A stretch of 64,000 nt of DNA from Actinomadura violacea (GTDB lineage Bacteria > Actinomycetota > Actinomycetes > Streptosporangiales > Streptosporangiaceae): assembly GCF_017573465.1 (NCBI RefSeq), contig NZ_JAGEPF010000001.1:310001-374000 (forward strand), written 5' to 3'. Positions within the stretch are counted from its first letter, which is position 1. Each line of letters starts with the position of its first letter. The notes under the pieces were generated by a model, which saw nothing but the letters and a program-made list of their open reading frames with translations, made no database searches and was not told the origin of the DNA. A program made the position numbers and the translations under genes. Shown piece after piece: positions 43,395-51,779 of the stretch.

Positions 43395-44506
43395 TGGACG
43401 AGATCACCAGGCTGGCGCGGCCGGAGATCCTGGCGATGGCCGCCTCCGGGCCGGGCCGGGCGGTGCAGCCGGAGCGCGACGTCCCGACCCGTCTCGACGC
43501 CAACGAGAACCCGTACCCGCCGTTTCCCGGCACCGTGGACGGCCTGCCGCACAACCGCTATCCGGAGCCGCAGCCGGGGCACCTGCTCGACCGTTTCGCC
43601 GAATGCTTCGGCACCCCCCGGGAAAGGCTGCTGATCACCAGGGGCGTCGATGAGGCGATGGACCTCCTGGTCCGCGCGTTCTGCGCGGCCGGGCGGGACT
43701 CCATCCTGGTCTGCCCGCCCGTGTTCGGCAGGCATGCCGTCTCGGCCCGGGTCCAGTCCGTCGCGATCCACGAGGTGCCGCTGCGCGGGGACGCGGGCTT
43801 CGAACTCGACGTCGACCGGATTCTCGACGTGCACCGGTCCGATCCGGGGTTGAAGGTGCTGTTCCTCTGCACGCCCAACGACCCGACCGGCAATCTCGTG
43901 CGGCGGGCGGACGTGCTGAGGCTGTGCTCGGAACTGCTCGGAAAGGCGCTCGTCGTCGCCGACCAGACCTATGTCGAGTACTCCGGGGACGCGCCGTTGT
44001 CCCGCGATATCGACGCGCATCCGAATCTCGTCGTGCTGCGGACGCTGTCGAAGGAGTACAGCCTCGCGGGCGAGCAGGTGGGCGTCGTCGTCGCCCATCC
44101 GGAAGTGGTGGGCATCGTCGGGCGGATCGTCATTCCCCGCCCGCTGACCCAGTCGACGATCGCCACCGTCACGGCCGCCGTCACCCCGGCCGGGATCGAG
44201 TACGCGCATGCGAACATCCGCCGCCTGCTCAAGGAACGCCGCCGTGTCGAGGACACGCTGGGCGCGATGCCCGGCACCCGTGTCCACCCCAGTGACGCCA
44301 ATTTCCTGCTGGTCGACGTCGCCCGGCCGCAGGAGCTCACGCAGAGCATGCGGCAGGCCGGCATCAGGATCCTCGACTGCAGCGCCGTCCCCGGAGCCGG
44401 GGATTCCGTGCGCATCAGCATCGGTACCTACCGGCAGAACGACGCCATGCTCGCGGTCTTCGGAGCACATACCGCCTTCGGAGGACAGACCGCGACGTCC
44501 GTTTGA
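43394..44506 (+). CDS. PLP-dependent aminotransferase, histidinol-phosphate aminotransferase-like (class I/II)
   Basis: 370 residues from ATG 43394; GTG 43391 is equally placed for the AGGAAGGG site. Fold type I motifs: LDANENPYPPFPG, FLCTPNDPTGN, VVADQTYVEYS (cofactor-contacting Asp190 and Tyr193), and TLSKEYSLAGEQVG with Lys220 as the Schiff-base lysine. HisC usually has DEAYxEF, and here the Glu-Ala is Gln-Thr. No his genes are nearby, so a dedicated biosynthetic aminotransferase is more likely than the housekeeping HisC. It is coupled to a 35-residue ORF upstream and followed by an HTH-type protein. Confidence 0.82.
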   Translation: MDEITRLARPEILAMAASGPGRAVQPERDVPTRLDANENPYPPFPGTVDGLPHNRYPEPQPGHLLDRFAECFGTPRERLLITRGVDEAMDLLVRAFCAAGRDSILVCPPVFGRHAVSARVQSVAIHEVPLRGDAGFELDVDRILDVHRSDPGLKVLFLCTPNDPTGNLVRRADVLRLCSELLGKALVVADQTYVEYSGDAPLSRDIDAHPNLVVLRTLSKEYSLAGEQVGVVVAHPEVVGIVGRIVIPRPLTQSTIATVTAAVTPAGIEYAHANIRRLLKERRRVEDTLGAMPGTRVHPSDANFLLVDVARPQELTQSMRQAGIRILDCSAVPGAGDSVRISIGTYRQNDAMLAVFGAHTAFGGQTATSV

Positions 44507-44582
44507 ACCGGGACGAGGAAATCCCGGCCACCGATCACGCCAGGGCGAGCCGGTGCCGGCGCCCGCGACCTTCTGAGGGGAT

Positions 44583-45290
44583 ATGAGCATCATGCAGCGG
44601 CAGGAGCCGGAGACCATCGCCTCCACGGACCTCCCCGAGGAGAACGGGGCCGGCGCGGCCGGTGAGGGGCCGGCGGAGCAGGACGCCGGCGTCGAGCACC
44701 GGTTCGTCGCCGGAGCCTGGGAAGTGACGATGCGCTGGCCGGTTCCGGCCGCCGCCGGGCCGGTGGAAATGGTGATCAGGGGCGCGCCGGGAGCGGCGCC
44801 GGGGGAGATCGACGAGGGCATCACGGTCGACGTCCTGCGCTCGATACCGCTGGCGCGGATCTCCAGGGCGGCGAAGGCCGAGTCGAGCATGGTGGAGAGA
44901 ACCGCCAGAGAGGATTACTGCTCGGAGACGATCGACGGTCTGGCCCGTCATATCGGCCGCACCGCGCGCTCGGTGCGACGGCCCGGAAGGGCGGGCCGTC
45001 CGGACGAGTTCTTCGCGTTCGTCGCCGCCATCTATTCCTGGTACGTCGACCTCGGATACTCCGACCCGGTGCGCAAGGTGGGGGAGGCCACCGGGTGCGG
45101 CTGGCGCAGCGTGGCGAACTGGGTCCGGCTGGCCCGGGAGAAGGGAATGCTCGCCGAGGCGAGTCCGGGACGGCCGGGCGGCGTCCTCACCGAGCGGGCG
45201 CTGCGGCTGCTCGAAGCCCGGGACCACCGCTTCGGCGAGGTTCTCGTCCCGGACGGCGGGTTGCCGAAACGCTCTTCCTCCGGACAGTGA
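44583..45290 (+). CDS. Hypothetical protein with N-terminal beta domain and C-terminal HTH-like region
   Basis: 235 residues from ATG 44583 (GAGGGG just upstream; ATG 44592 is an alternative). I do not recognise the family. Residues 1-40 are acidic and probably disordered. Residues 40-100 look beta-rich (EHRFVAGAWEVTMRWPVP, EIDEGITVDVLRSIPLARI). Residues 120-215 are helical, and RKVGEATGCGWRSVANWVRLAREKGMLAEAS followed by PGRPGGVLTERALRLL resembles a winged HTH. A DNA-binding role is plausible. It may regulate the preceding aminotransferase unit, whose stop is 76 bp away. Confidence 0.6.
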   Translation: MSIMQRQEPETIASTDLPEENGAGAAGEGPAEQDAGVEHRFVAGAWEVTMRWPVPAAAGPVEMVIRGAPGAAPGEIDEGITVDVLRSIPLARISRAAKAESSMVERTAREDYCSETIDGLARHIGRTARSVRRPGRAGRPDEFFAFVAAIYSWYVDLGYSDPVRKVGEATGCGWRSVANWVRLAREKGMLAEASPGRPGGVLTERALRLLEARDHRFGEVLVPDGGLPKRSSSGQ

Positions 45291-45359
45291 ACCTATAGCG
45301 CGGCCGGCCTTTCGCCGACCGGTTCAGCGAGTACCTCTGACCTGTGGAGAAGACCTGCC

Positions 45360-45512
45360 GTGATGGCCGTCGACATGCGCTCCGAGGAGCCGGTGCCGCG
45401 GCGGTGGGGGCGACCGGCGCGCAGCCGGTGCCACTTCCGCCCGCCCGGTTCGGTCCGGTTCATGGTTCACCGTCCGTACCGTGACGCCGGCGGGGCAGGG
45501 GGACGGCCGTGA
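45360..45512 (+). CDS. Possible 50-residue ORF coupled to the propeller-protein gene
   Basis: GTG 45360 has GGAGAAG 7 bp upstream, and the TGA overlaps the next start as GTGA (45509). Third codon positions are mostly G or C, as in real genes here. The peptide is Arg-rich and begins with MAVDMRSEEPVPRRWG after the initiator. No domain or signal peptide is recognised. It may serve translational coupling of the envelope operon. Confidence 0.35.
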   Translation: MMAVDMRSEEPVPRRWGRPARSRCHFRPPGSVRFMVHRPYRDAGGAGGRP

Positions 45513-47425
45513 GCGCGCGGGAGAAGGCCAGCGGACTCGTACGCGCGCGCGGCGGCTGGTGGGCCGCCGCGCTCCTGGCCACCGCCCTGCTGATGGCCAC
45601 GCTGCTGGGCGGTGGCCGGGCCGGCCTCGCCATCGCGGCCTCCGACGGCAGCGCCTGGCTGTGGAGCCGGTCGGCCGGCGAGGTCGACCGGGTCAACCCC
45701 GACAACGGGCGGGTCGAGCAGCGCCGCCAGGTGACCGACGCCCGCGGCCACCGCGTGCAGGTCACCCAGAACGACCGGTACCTGCTGATCCACGACCTCG
45801 ACACCGGCCGGGTGTCGTCGATCAACCTCAACGGCCTCGGGTTCTCCGGACGGCTGGACGTCGGCACCCGCGGCGACCCGCACCTGGCGATGGGCTCCGA
45901 CGCCGCCGCGCTGATCGAGCGCACCTCCGGCGCCGTCCGCGCGGTGGACCCGACCACGCTGCGCCCGGTCGGCCCGGTCCTGAAGCTGCCCGGCCCGCTG
46001 GTCGGCGGCGAGTTCGACGACGCCGGCCTGCTGTGGGTGGCGGCGCCCGGGCAGGGCACCGTCGTCGCCCTGAAGGTCACCCAGCAGGGCGCCACCGTCG
46101 CCAAGACCGCCGGGGTCGCCGAGCCCGGCCACGATCTCGCGCTCACCGCGCTGGACCGGGGCGCGCTCGTCGTCGACCGCGGCGGCCGCGACCTGGTCGT
46201 CGCGACCAGCGACGGCACCCGCCGGTTCACCGCGCCCGTGCCGCTCGACGGCGCGATGGTGCCGGACCGCACGCACGGCCCGCTCGCCGCGGTGACCGTG
46301 CCCGCCGCGGGCGCCGTGGTCACGGTCGGCGACGTGCGCAAGGACGGCCCGGTCCGGTCGTTCCCGCTGAGCGACCCCGTCCAGGAGCCCGCCGTGCCGT
46401 TCGCCGGCAAGGTGTACCTGCCCGTGCGGACGACGGGGCAGGTCCGGGTGTTCGAGCCGGGCGGCCGGCAGACCGGCGTGCTGAACATGCCGGCCGGGCG
46501 CGGCGACCTGGAGGTGCAGGTCCGCGAGGGCAACCTGTTCGTCAACGCGCCGGGCAGCACGGACGCCCTCGTCGTCGGCGACGACGGCGCGGCCCGCACG
46601 ATCGGCAAGTACCCGGGCGGGCGGGGGCACGGCGGGTCCGGCCCGAGCAATCCCGGCGGCGGGGAGAACAGCCCGCCGCAGATCCCGGTGCCGCCCATCG
46701 ACCCGATCTTCCCGAACCCGTTCGACCCGGGCACGCCGAGCCGGTCGCCCGAGGCGCCCACACCGAGCGAACCGGGGAAGCCCACCCTGACCGCGCCCGC
46801 GCAGCCCTCGTGGCCGAGCCTGCCCAGAGGGCCCCGCACGCCGCGTTCGCCGCACGCGCCGAACCCGTCGACACCGGCGAGGACGACGCCGAGCACCGGC
46901 ACGGGGCCGTCCCCCGGCGGACGGCCGACCACCGGCCCGACCACGAGCGGCCCGAAGCCGACCAGCCCGCGGCCGAGCACCCCGAAGCCGAGCAGTCCCA
47001 AGCCGACCACGCCGAGGCCGACCACCCCGAAGCCGACCACGCACAAGCCGACGCCGACCAAGCCGAAGCCGAAGCCCACGCAGACCCGCCAGCCGTACAC
47101 GCCGCAGCAGGTCTGCAACGCCTCCGGCGGCGGCAGCTACACGATCCAGCGGTCGGTGTCGTTCTCCGGCGGGCGGGTCTACCTGCTCTACAGCGCCGCC
47201 ACCAAGAACAACTGCGCGGTCACGATGAAGACCACGAACATCGGCAAGGGCACCAGCGCCTGGGTCCGCCTGCAGAGCCAGACGGGCGGCAAGACCGGGA
47301 GCGACAGCGGCACCTTCAAGTACTACGCCGGACCGGTCTTCGTCCACGCGCCCGGGATCTGCGTCCGCTTCTCGGGCGGCGCGTCCGGCGCGAGCGCCTC
47401 GGCCGGCTGGGCCAACTGCGGCTAG
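45509..47425 (+). CDS. Secreted or anchored beta-propeller-like protein with PT-rich linker and SpaA-like C-terminal domain
   Basis: 638 residues from GTG 45509. One N-terminal membrane span (WWAAALLATALLMATLLGG) anchors or exports it. Residues 45-370 are beta-rich repeats resembling a propeller (GSAWLWSRSAGEVDRVNPDNGRV, SDGTRRFTAPVPLDG). Residues 375-530 are a low-complexity Pro/Thr/Lys linker with repeated PKPT and TPKP units, suited to spanning the cell wall. The last 105 residues (VCNASGGGSYTIQRSVSFSGGRVYLLYSA, with Cys near both ends) resemble spore-associated protein A. It heads the MoxR-DUF58-transglutaminase operon. Role unknown, probably envelope assembly or spore surface. Confidence 0.7.
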   Translation: MSAREKASGLVRARGGWWAAALLATALLMATLLGGGRAGLAIAASDGSAWLWSRSAGEVDRVNPDNGRVEQRRQVTDARGHRVQVTQNDRYLLIHDLDTGRVSSINLNGLGFSGRLDVGTRGDPHLAMGSDAAALIERTSGAVRAVDPTTLRPVGPVLKLPGPLVGGEFDDAGLLWVAAPGQGTVVALKVTQQGATVAKTAGVAEPGHDLALTALDRGALVVDRGGRDLVVATSDGTRRFTAPVPLDGAMVPDRTHGPLAAVTVPAAGAVVTVGDVRKDGPVRSFPLSDPVQEPAVPFAGKVYLPVRTTGQVRVFEPGGRQTGVLNMPAGRGDLEVQVREGNLFVNAPGSTDALVVGDDGAARTIGKYPGGRGHGGSGPSNPGGGENSPPQIPVPPIDPIFPNPFDPGTPSRSPEAPTPSEPGKPTLTAPAQPSWPSLPRGPRTPRSPHAPNPSTPARTTPSTGTGPSPGGRPTTGPTTSGPKPTSPRPSTPKPSSPKPTTPRPTTPKPTTHKPTPTKPKPKPTQTRQPYTPQQVCNASGGGSYTIQRSVSFSGGRVYLLYSAATKNNCAVTMKTTNIGKGTSAWVRLQSQTGGKTGSDSGTFKYYAGPVFVHAPGICVRFSGGASGASASAGWANCG

Positions 47426-47438
47426 GAGGGCAACCCCA

Positions 47439-48428
47439 GTGAGCACCATGACCGCCACGCCCGCGATCCCCCCGGAAGGGGCGGTGCGGGTGGCCGACGC
47501 CTTCGACCGGATGGCCGAGGGCGTCCAGACGGCGGCACGCTGCGACCCCGCGACGGTGCGGCTGATCCTCACCGCGTTCGCCGCGGGCGGGCACGTCCTG
47601 CTGGAGGACCTGCCCGGCATGGGCAAGACGACGCTGGCGCGCGCGCTGGCCGCGGTGACCGGCGGGACGGTCGGCCGCGTCCAGTGCACGCCGGACCTGC
47701 TGCCCTCCGACATCACCGGCGTGACGATCTTCAACGAGGGGACGCGGGAGTTCGACTTCCACCCCGGCCCGGTGTTCGCCAACGTCGTCATCGTCGACGA
47801 GATCAACCGGACGTCGCCGAAGACGCAGTCGGCGCTCCTGGAGGTCATGCAGGAGGAGCAGGTCACGGTGGACGGGAAGGCGCACCCGGTGCCGCGCCCG
47901 TTCCTCGTCGTGGCGACGCAGAACCCGGTCGACCTGGAAGGGACGTTCCCGCTGCCCGAGGCGCAGCTCGACCGCTTCCTGATGCGGCTGTCGCTCGGCT
48001 ACCCGGGCGAGGACGCGGAGATGTCGCTGCTGCGCGGCTCGGCCCTGGCCGTCCCCGAGGACCTGGCCCCGGTGCTGGACACCGAGGCGATGGCCTGGCT
48101 CGGCCCGACCGCCGAGAACGTCGTGTTCGCCGACCCGGTCTACGAGTACGTGCTGCGGCTGGCCCAGCGCACCCGGCGGCACCCGCACCTGCGGGCCGGG
48201 GTGTCGCTGCGGGCGTCCATGGCGCTGTGCCGGGCCGCGCGGATGTACGCGCTGTCCCACGGCCGCGGGTACGTCACCCCCGGAGACGTCAAGACCCTGG
48301 TCGGGCCCGTGTGGGCGCACCGGCTGGTGCCGATGTCGGGCGCCGCGACCGCGGCGGAGGCCGCGGAGCTGCTGGACGGCATCCTGGCCGAGGTCCCCGT
48401 CCCGGCCCCGCAGGGGAACGGGCACTAG
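47439..48428 (+). CDS. MoxR family AAA+ ATPase
   Basis: 329 residues from GTG 47439; AGGAGGG, which overlaps the previous stop, is 8 bp upstream. Walker A is EDLPGMGKTTLARAL, Walker B is VIVDEINRTSPKTQSALLEVMQE, and sensor 1 lies in VVATQNPVDLEGTFPLPEAQLDRFLMRL. MoxR proteins are chaperone-like ATPases that act with DUF58 and von Willebrand-type partners on envelope or secreted protein complexes. The DUF58 gene follows after 4 bp, the classical arrangement. Confidence 0.92.
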   Translation: MSTMTATPAIPPEGAVRVADAFDRMAEGVQTAARCDPATVRLILTAFAAGGHVLLEDLPGMGKTTLARALAAVTGGTVGRVQCTPDLLPSDITGVTIFNEGTREFDFHPGPVFANVVIVDEINRTSPKTQSALLEVMQEEQVTVDGKAHPVPRPFLVVATQNPVDLEGTFPLPEAQLDRFLMRLSLGYPGEDAEMSLLRGSALAVPEDLAPVLDTEAMAWLGPTAENVVFADPVYEYVLRLAQRTRRHPHLRAGVSLRASMALCRAARMYALSHGRGYVTPGDVKTLVGPVWAHRLVPMSGAATAAEAAELLDGILAEVPVPAPQGNGH

Positions 48429-48432
48429 CCGC

Positions 48433-49572
48433 ATGGCCGGCAGCGCTCCCCGCCCCACGGCCCGCGGCTGGGGGCTGCTCGCGTCCGGGGTCCTGCTGTG
48501 CGGCGGCGGCCTCGGCTTCGGCTATCCGGCGCCGGCCGTGGTGGGCGCCCTCGCCGTCCTGACCGTCGCGGTGGCGGTGCCCGTCGCCGGACGGCCCCCG
48601 GCCGTCCGGGTCCGCCGCCGGGTCACGGCCACGCGGGTCCGCGCCGGCTCGGCCGTCACCGTCGTCCTGGACATCACGCCGGGGGACGGCGCCCGCAGCG
48701 CCGTCGCCGAACGCGTCGCCGGCCCCGGACCGGCGGTCGTCCTGCCGCTCGGCCCCGCCCGCGACCGCGTCCGGTACCTGCTGTCGGCGCCGCGGCGCGG
48801 CGCGGTCGAGGCCGGCCCGCTCAGCCTGGTCCGCGCCGACCCGCTCGGGCTGGTGCGCGCCGTCCGCCCGGCCGACGACGTGCCGGTCCGGCTGCTGGTG
48901 CATCCGCGCCACCACCGGCTCGCCGCCGTGCCCGCGGCCGGCGGCGGAGGCCGGGACACCTCGTCGGCCGCGGTCCGCGCCTCCGAGGGGGCGTTCGCCG
49001 GGCTGCGCGAGCACGTCCCCGGCGACGACGTCCGGCAGATCCACTGGCGTACCTCCGCGCGCCGCGGGCGGCTGATGGTCCGCGAGCACATGGACTCCAC
49101 GAGCCCCGGCATGACCGTGCTGGTCGACGACCGGTACGGCCCCGACGAGCTGGACGCCCTCGCGGAGGCCGCGGCCTCGATCGTGGCGTCCGCCCCGGAC
49201 GTCCCCGTCGAGCTGCGGCTGGCCGGCGGCGCGCGTTCGGCCGCGTCCGCGGGCACGATCGCGCACCTGGACGTGCTCGCCGAGGCCCCGGCGCGGCCCG
49301 GAGCCGACTTCCCGGCGGCCTGCGCGGGCCTGCGGTCCGCCCCGTCCGGGCCGGTGGTCGTGCTGCTGTCCGCCAGGGCGGCGGGCGACGACGTCGCCGC
49401 GGCGATGCGGGTGCTCGCCGCACGGCGCACCCTCTCGCTGGTCGGCGTGATCGGCACCGGCGACACCGGCGACGGAGCGTTCGCGCCGCAGGGCAGGGCG
49501 CGGCTCCTGCGCGCCCCCGACGCGGCCGCTTTCGCCGCGCAGTGGAACGAGAGCCGCTGGTGGGCCCGGTGA
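48433..49572 (+). CDS. DUF58 domain membrane protein
   Basis: 379 residues from ATG 48433. Two N-terminal spans are visible (GWGLLASGVLLCGGGLGFGY, VVGALAVLTVAVAVPV). The DUF58 core follows, with the signature EHVPGDDVRQIHWRTSARRGRLMVREH. The region after this resembles a von Willebrand A-like fold (MTVLVDDRYGPDELDALAEAAASIV). It is the usual partner of MoxR. A GTGA overlap joins it to the transglutaminase-fold gene. Confidence 0.9.
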   Translation: MAGSAPRPTARGWGLLASGVLLCGGGLGFGYPAPAVVGALAVLTVAVAVPVAGRPPAVRVRRRVTATRVRAGSAVTVVLDITPGDGARSAVAERVAGPGPAVVLPLGPARDRVRYLLSAPRRGAVEAGPLSLVRADPLGLVRAVRPADDVPVRLLVHPRHHRLAAVPAAGGGGRDTSSAAVRASEGAFAGLREHVPGDDVRQIHWRTSARRGRLMVREHMDSTSPGMTVLVDDRYGPDELDALAEAAASIVASAPDVPVELRLAGGARSAASAGTIAHLDVLAEAPARPGADFPAACAGLRSAPSGPVVVLLSARAAGDDVAAAMRVLAARRTLSLVGVIGTGDTGDGAFAPQGRARLLRAPDAAAFAAQWNESRWWAR

Positions 49573-51779
49573 GCCTCGCCCGCACCGCGCTGTCGTCCGC
49601 CGCGGTCGCGCTGGCCGCCGCCGCCTCGGCGCCGCTGCTGGCGGCGGGCTACGACCGGCCGTTCCCCGTCTTCACCGTCCTCGCCGCCACCGCGGCCCTG
49701 GCCGTGGCGGTGACGTCGGCGGCGCGCCGGCTGACCCGCGGGATCGCCCCCGCCGCGATCCCGGCGGGGCTGCCGGCGGCCATGCTCTGGCTGGTCGCGC
49801 TCGCCGCCTGGGCCCCCGGGCCCGTCAAGGGCCCGGTGCCCGCCGCCGTGGACGCGCTGCTGCACTCCGGCGCCCGCATCCTGACCACCGCGCCGCACGC
49901 CCCGGCGACCGTCGACCTGCTGGCGTTCCCGGTGGTCGCGGTCTGGCTGGCCGGCGCGATCGGGACGGTGCTGCGCCACGACGGCCGCGTCCTGCCGGCG
50001 CTGCTGCCCGGTGCGCTGGTCCTGTGCGGGGCCGCGGTGCTCAACCCGCAGGTGTCCGGGCCCGGCTACCAGTCCGCCGCCCTGCTCGCCGTCGCCGCGG
50101 CCGTGCTGCTGGCGACCGCTCCCGAGGCCCGTCCGGACACCGCCCGCGCCGGGCTCGCCGTGCCGCTGCCGGGCCACGGACCCGCGGCCGGTCCGCGCCG
50201 CTGGCGGGCGCGCATCGGCGCGGTGGCCCTCGCCGCGGCCTGCGTGGTCGCACTGCCCGGCGCCGTGTACGCGGCCGCCGCGTCCGGGGCGTTCGAGAGC
50301 TTGTCGGCGCGCGCGTCGGACCCGCGCCGGGCCGCCGCGCCGCAGACGCCGGTCGAACTGCGCAACCCCCTGTCCTACCTGTCGACCTGGTCGGCCGAAC
50401 CCAACGCCCCCCTGATGCAGGTGAAGGGACCCGAGACGAGCCTGCGGTGGGTCGCCCTCAGCGAGTTCACCGGACCGGTGTGGCTGCCCGACAGCACCTA
50501 CCGCCCCAGCGGGTCCGTCCTGCCGCCCGCCAGGGACACGCCCCCGAAGACGGCGCCGACCACGGTCCGCGTCTCGGTCAGCGGCCTGCCCGGCGAGTGG
50601 GTGCCGGTCCCCGGCACCCCCACCCGGGTGAACGGGATCGGCGTCGGCGACGACGAGGAATCCGGCACGCTGCTCTCCTCGGACGGCCCCGTCGCCGGCC
50701 GGACCTACTCGGCGACCGGGAACGTCCCCGACTGGAGCGACCGCCCCGCGGCCCGCGCCGAGACCGCCTCCGGCTCCGGATACGAGCGCTACCTCCGGCT
50801 GCCGCCCGGCGCGCCCAAGAGACTCGCCGACATCGCCCTCTCCGCCGCCGGCGACGGCACCGCGTACCAGCGCGCGTCCCGCCTCGCCGAATACCTGCGC
50901 GACTCCTACACCTTCCAGCCGGGCGCCCCGAGCGGGCACGGCTACGGAGAACTCGCCCGGCTGCTGGTCGCACCGGGCAAGAAGGGCGGCGGCGCCACGT
51001 CCGAGCAGTTCGCCAGCGCGTTCGCGGTCCTCGCACGCGAAGCCGGGCTCCCGAGCCGCGTGGTGGTCGGATTCGGGCCGGGTACCGGCGGCACCGACCG
51101 CGTCGTCCGCACCGGCGACGCGGTGGCCTGGGGCGAGATCTGCTTCGAGGGCCTCGGCTGGGTGCCGTTCGACCCGAACCCGCGCAAGCGCTCGCAGGCC
51201 GCCGCGCAACCCCGCGCCAGCGAGCGGCCGGAAGACGACGGCACCGACCCGGACTCGGCCACGTCCGACGACCTCACCGGCGGCGGCACGACCCGGCACG
51301 GACGCCACGGTTCGGGCACCGGCGGGACACTGCTCCTGCCCGTCCTCGTGGGGCTCCCGCTGCTCGTCCTGCTCGCCCTCCTGCTGGGCGTCCCGTCACT
51401 GCGCGCGATCCGGCTCCGCCGGCTGCGCCGGGGCGCCCCGTCCGCCCGGATCCTGTCCGCATGGACCGAGATGCAGGTGTCGATGCGCATCGCGGGCCTG
51501 CCCGTCCCCGCGTCCGCCACCGCCCCCGAGATGACCGAGCGGCTCGCCAGGGAACTGCCGGACGCCGACACCGAGCGGCTGCACCGGCTGGCCGTCCTGG
51601 TCGACGCCGCCGGATTCGGCGGGGCGGTCACCCCGGACGACGCGGCGTTCACCGTCGCGGAGGTCCGCGCCCTGACCACCGGGCTGCGGCGCACCCGGCC
51701 GATCCCGCGCCGCCTCACCTGGTGGTGGGACCCGCGCGCGCCGCTATGGGCCGCTCGGCCCGCTCACTTGCCGCGGTGA
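49569..51779 (+). CDS. Multi-span transglutaminase-fold protein (TgpA-like) lacking Cys and His of the triad
   Basis: 736 residues from GTG 49569. Five or six N-terminal spans cover residues 1-240, an extracellular domain about 250-550, then a span (LLLPVLVGLPLLVLLALLLG) and a cytoplasmic DUF4129-like tail. The transglutaminase core reads ATSEQFASAFAVLAREAGLPSRVVVGF, with Ser478 where the catalytic Cys should be. Further on, DAVAWGEICFEGLGWVPFDP has Val519 where the catalytic His should be. Asp535 remains. It therefore probably binds rather than cross-links its partner. It is the third member of the MoxR-DUF58 set. Its end overlaps the convergent gene by 16 bp. Confidence 0.85.
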   Translation: MSLARTALSSAAVALAAAASAPLLAAGYDRPFPVFTVLAATAALAVAVTSAARRLTRGIAPAAIPAGLPAAMLWLVALAAWAPGPVKGPVPAAVDALLHSGARILTTAPHAPATVDLLAFPVVAVWLAGAIGTVLRHDGRVLPALLPGALVLCGAAVLNPQVSGPGYQSAALLAVAAAVLLATAPEARPDTARAGLAVPLPGHGPAAGPRRWRARIGAVALAAACVVALPGAVYAAAASGAFESLSARASDPRRAAAPQTPVELRNPLSYLSTWSAEPNAPLMQVKGPETSLRWVALSEFTGPVWLPDSTYRPSGSVLPPARDTPPKTAPTTVRVSVSGLPGEWVPVPGTPTRVNGIGVGDDEESGTLLSSDGPVAGRTYSATGNVPDWSDRPAARAETASGSGYERYLRLPPGAPKRLADIALSAAGDGTAYQRASRLAEYLRDSYTFQPGAPSGHGYGELARLLVAPGKKGGGATSEQFASAFAVLAREAGLPSRVVVGFGPGTGGTDRVVRTGDAVAWGEICFEGLGWVPFDPNPRKRSQAAAQPRASERPEDDGTDPDSATSDDLTGGGTTRHGRHGSGTGGTLLLPVLVGLPLLVLLALLLGVPSLRAIRLRRLRRGAPSARILSAWTEMQVSMRIAGLPVPASATAPEMTERLARELPDADTERLHRLAVLVDAAGFGGAVTPDDAAFTVAEVRALTTGLRRTRPIPRRLTWWWDPRAPLWAARPAHLPR

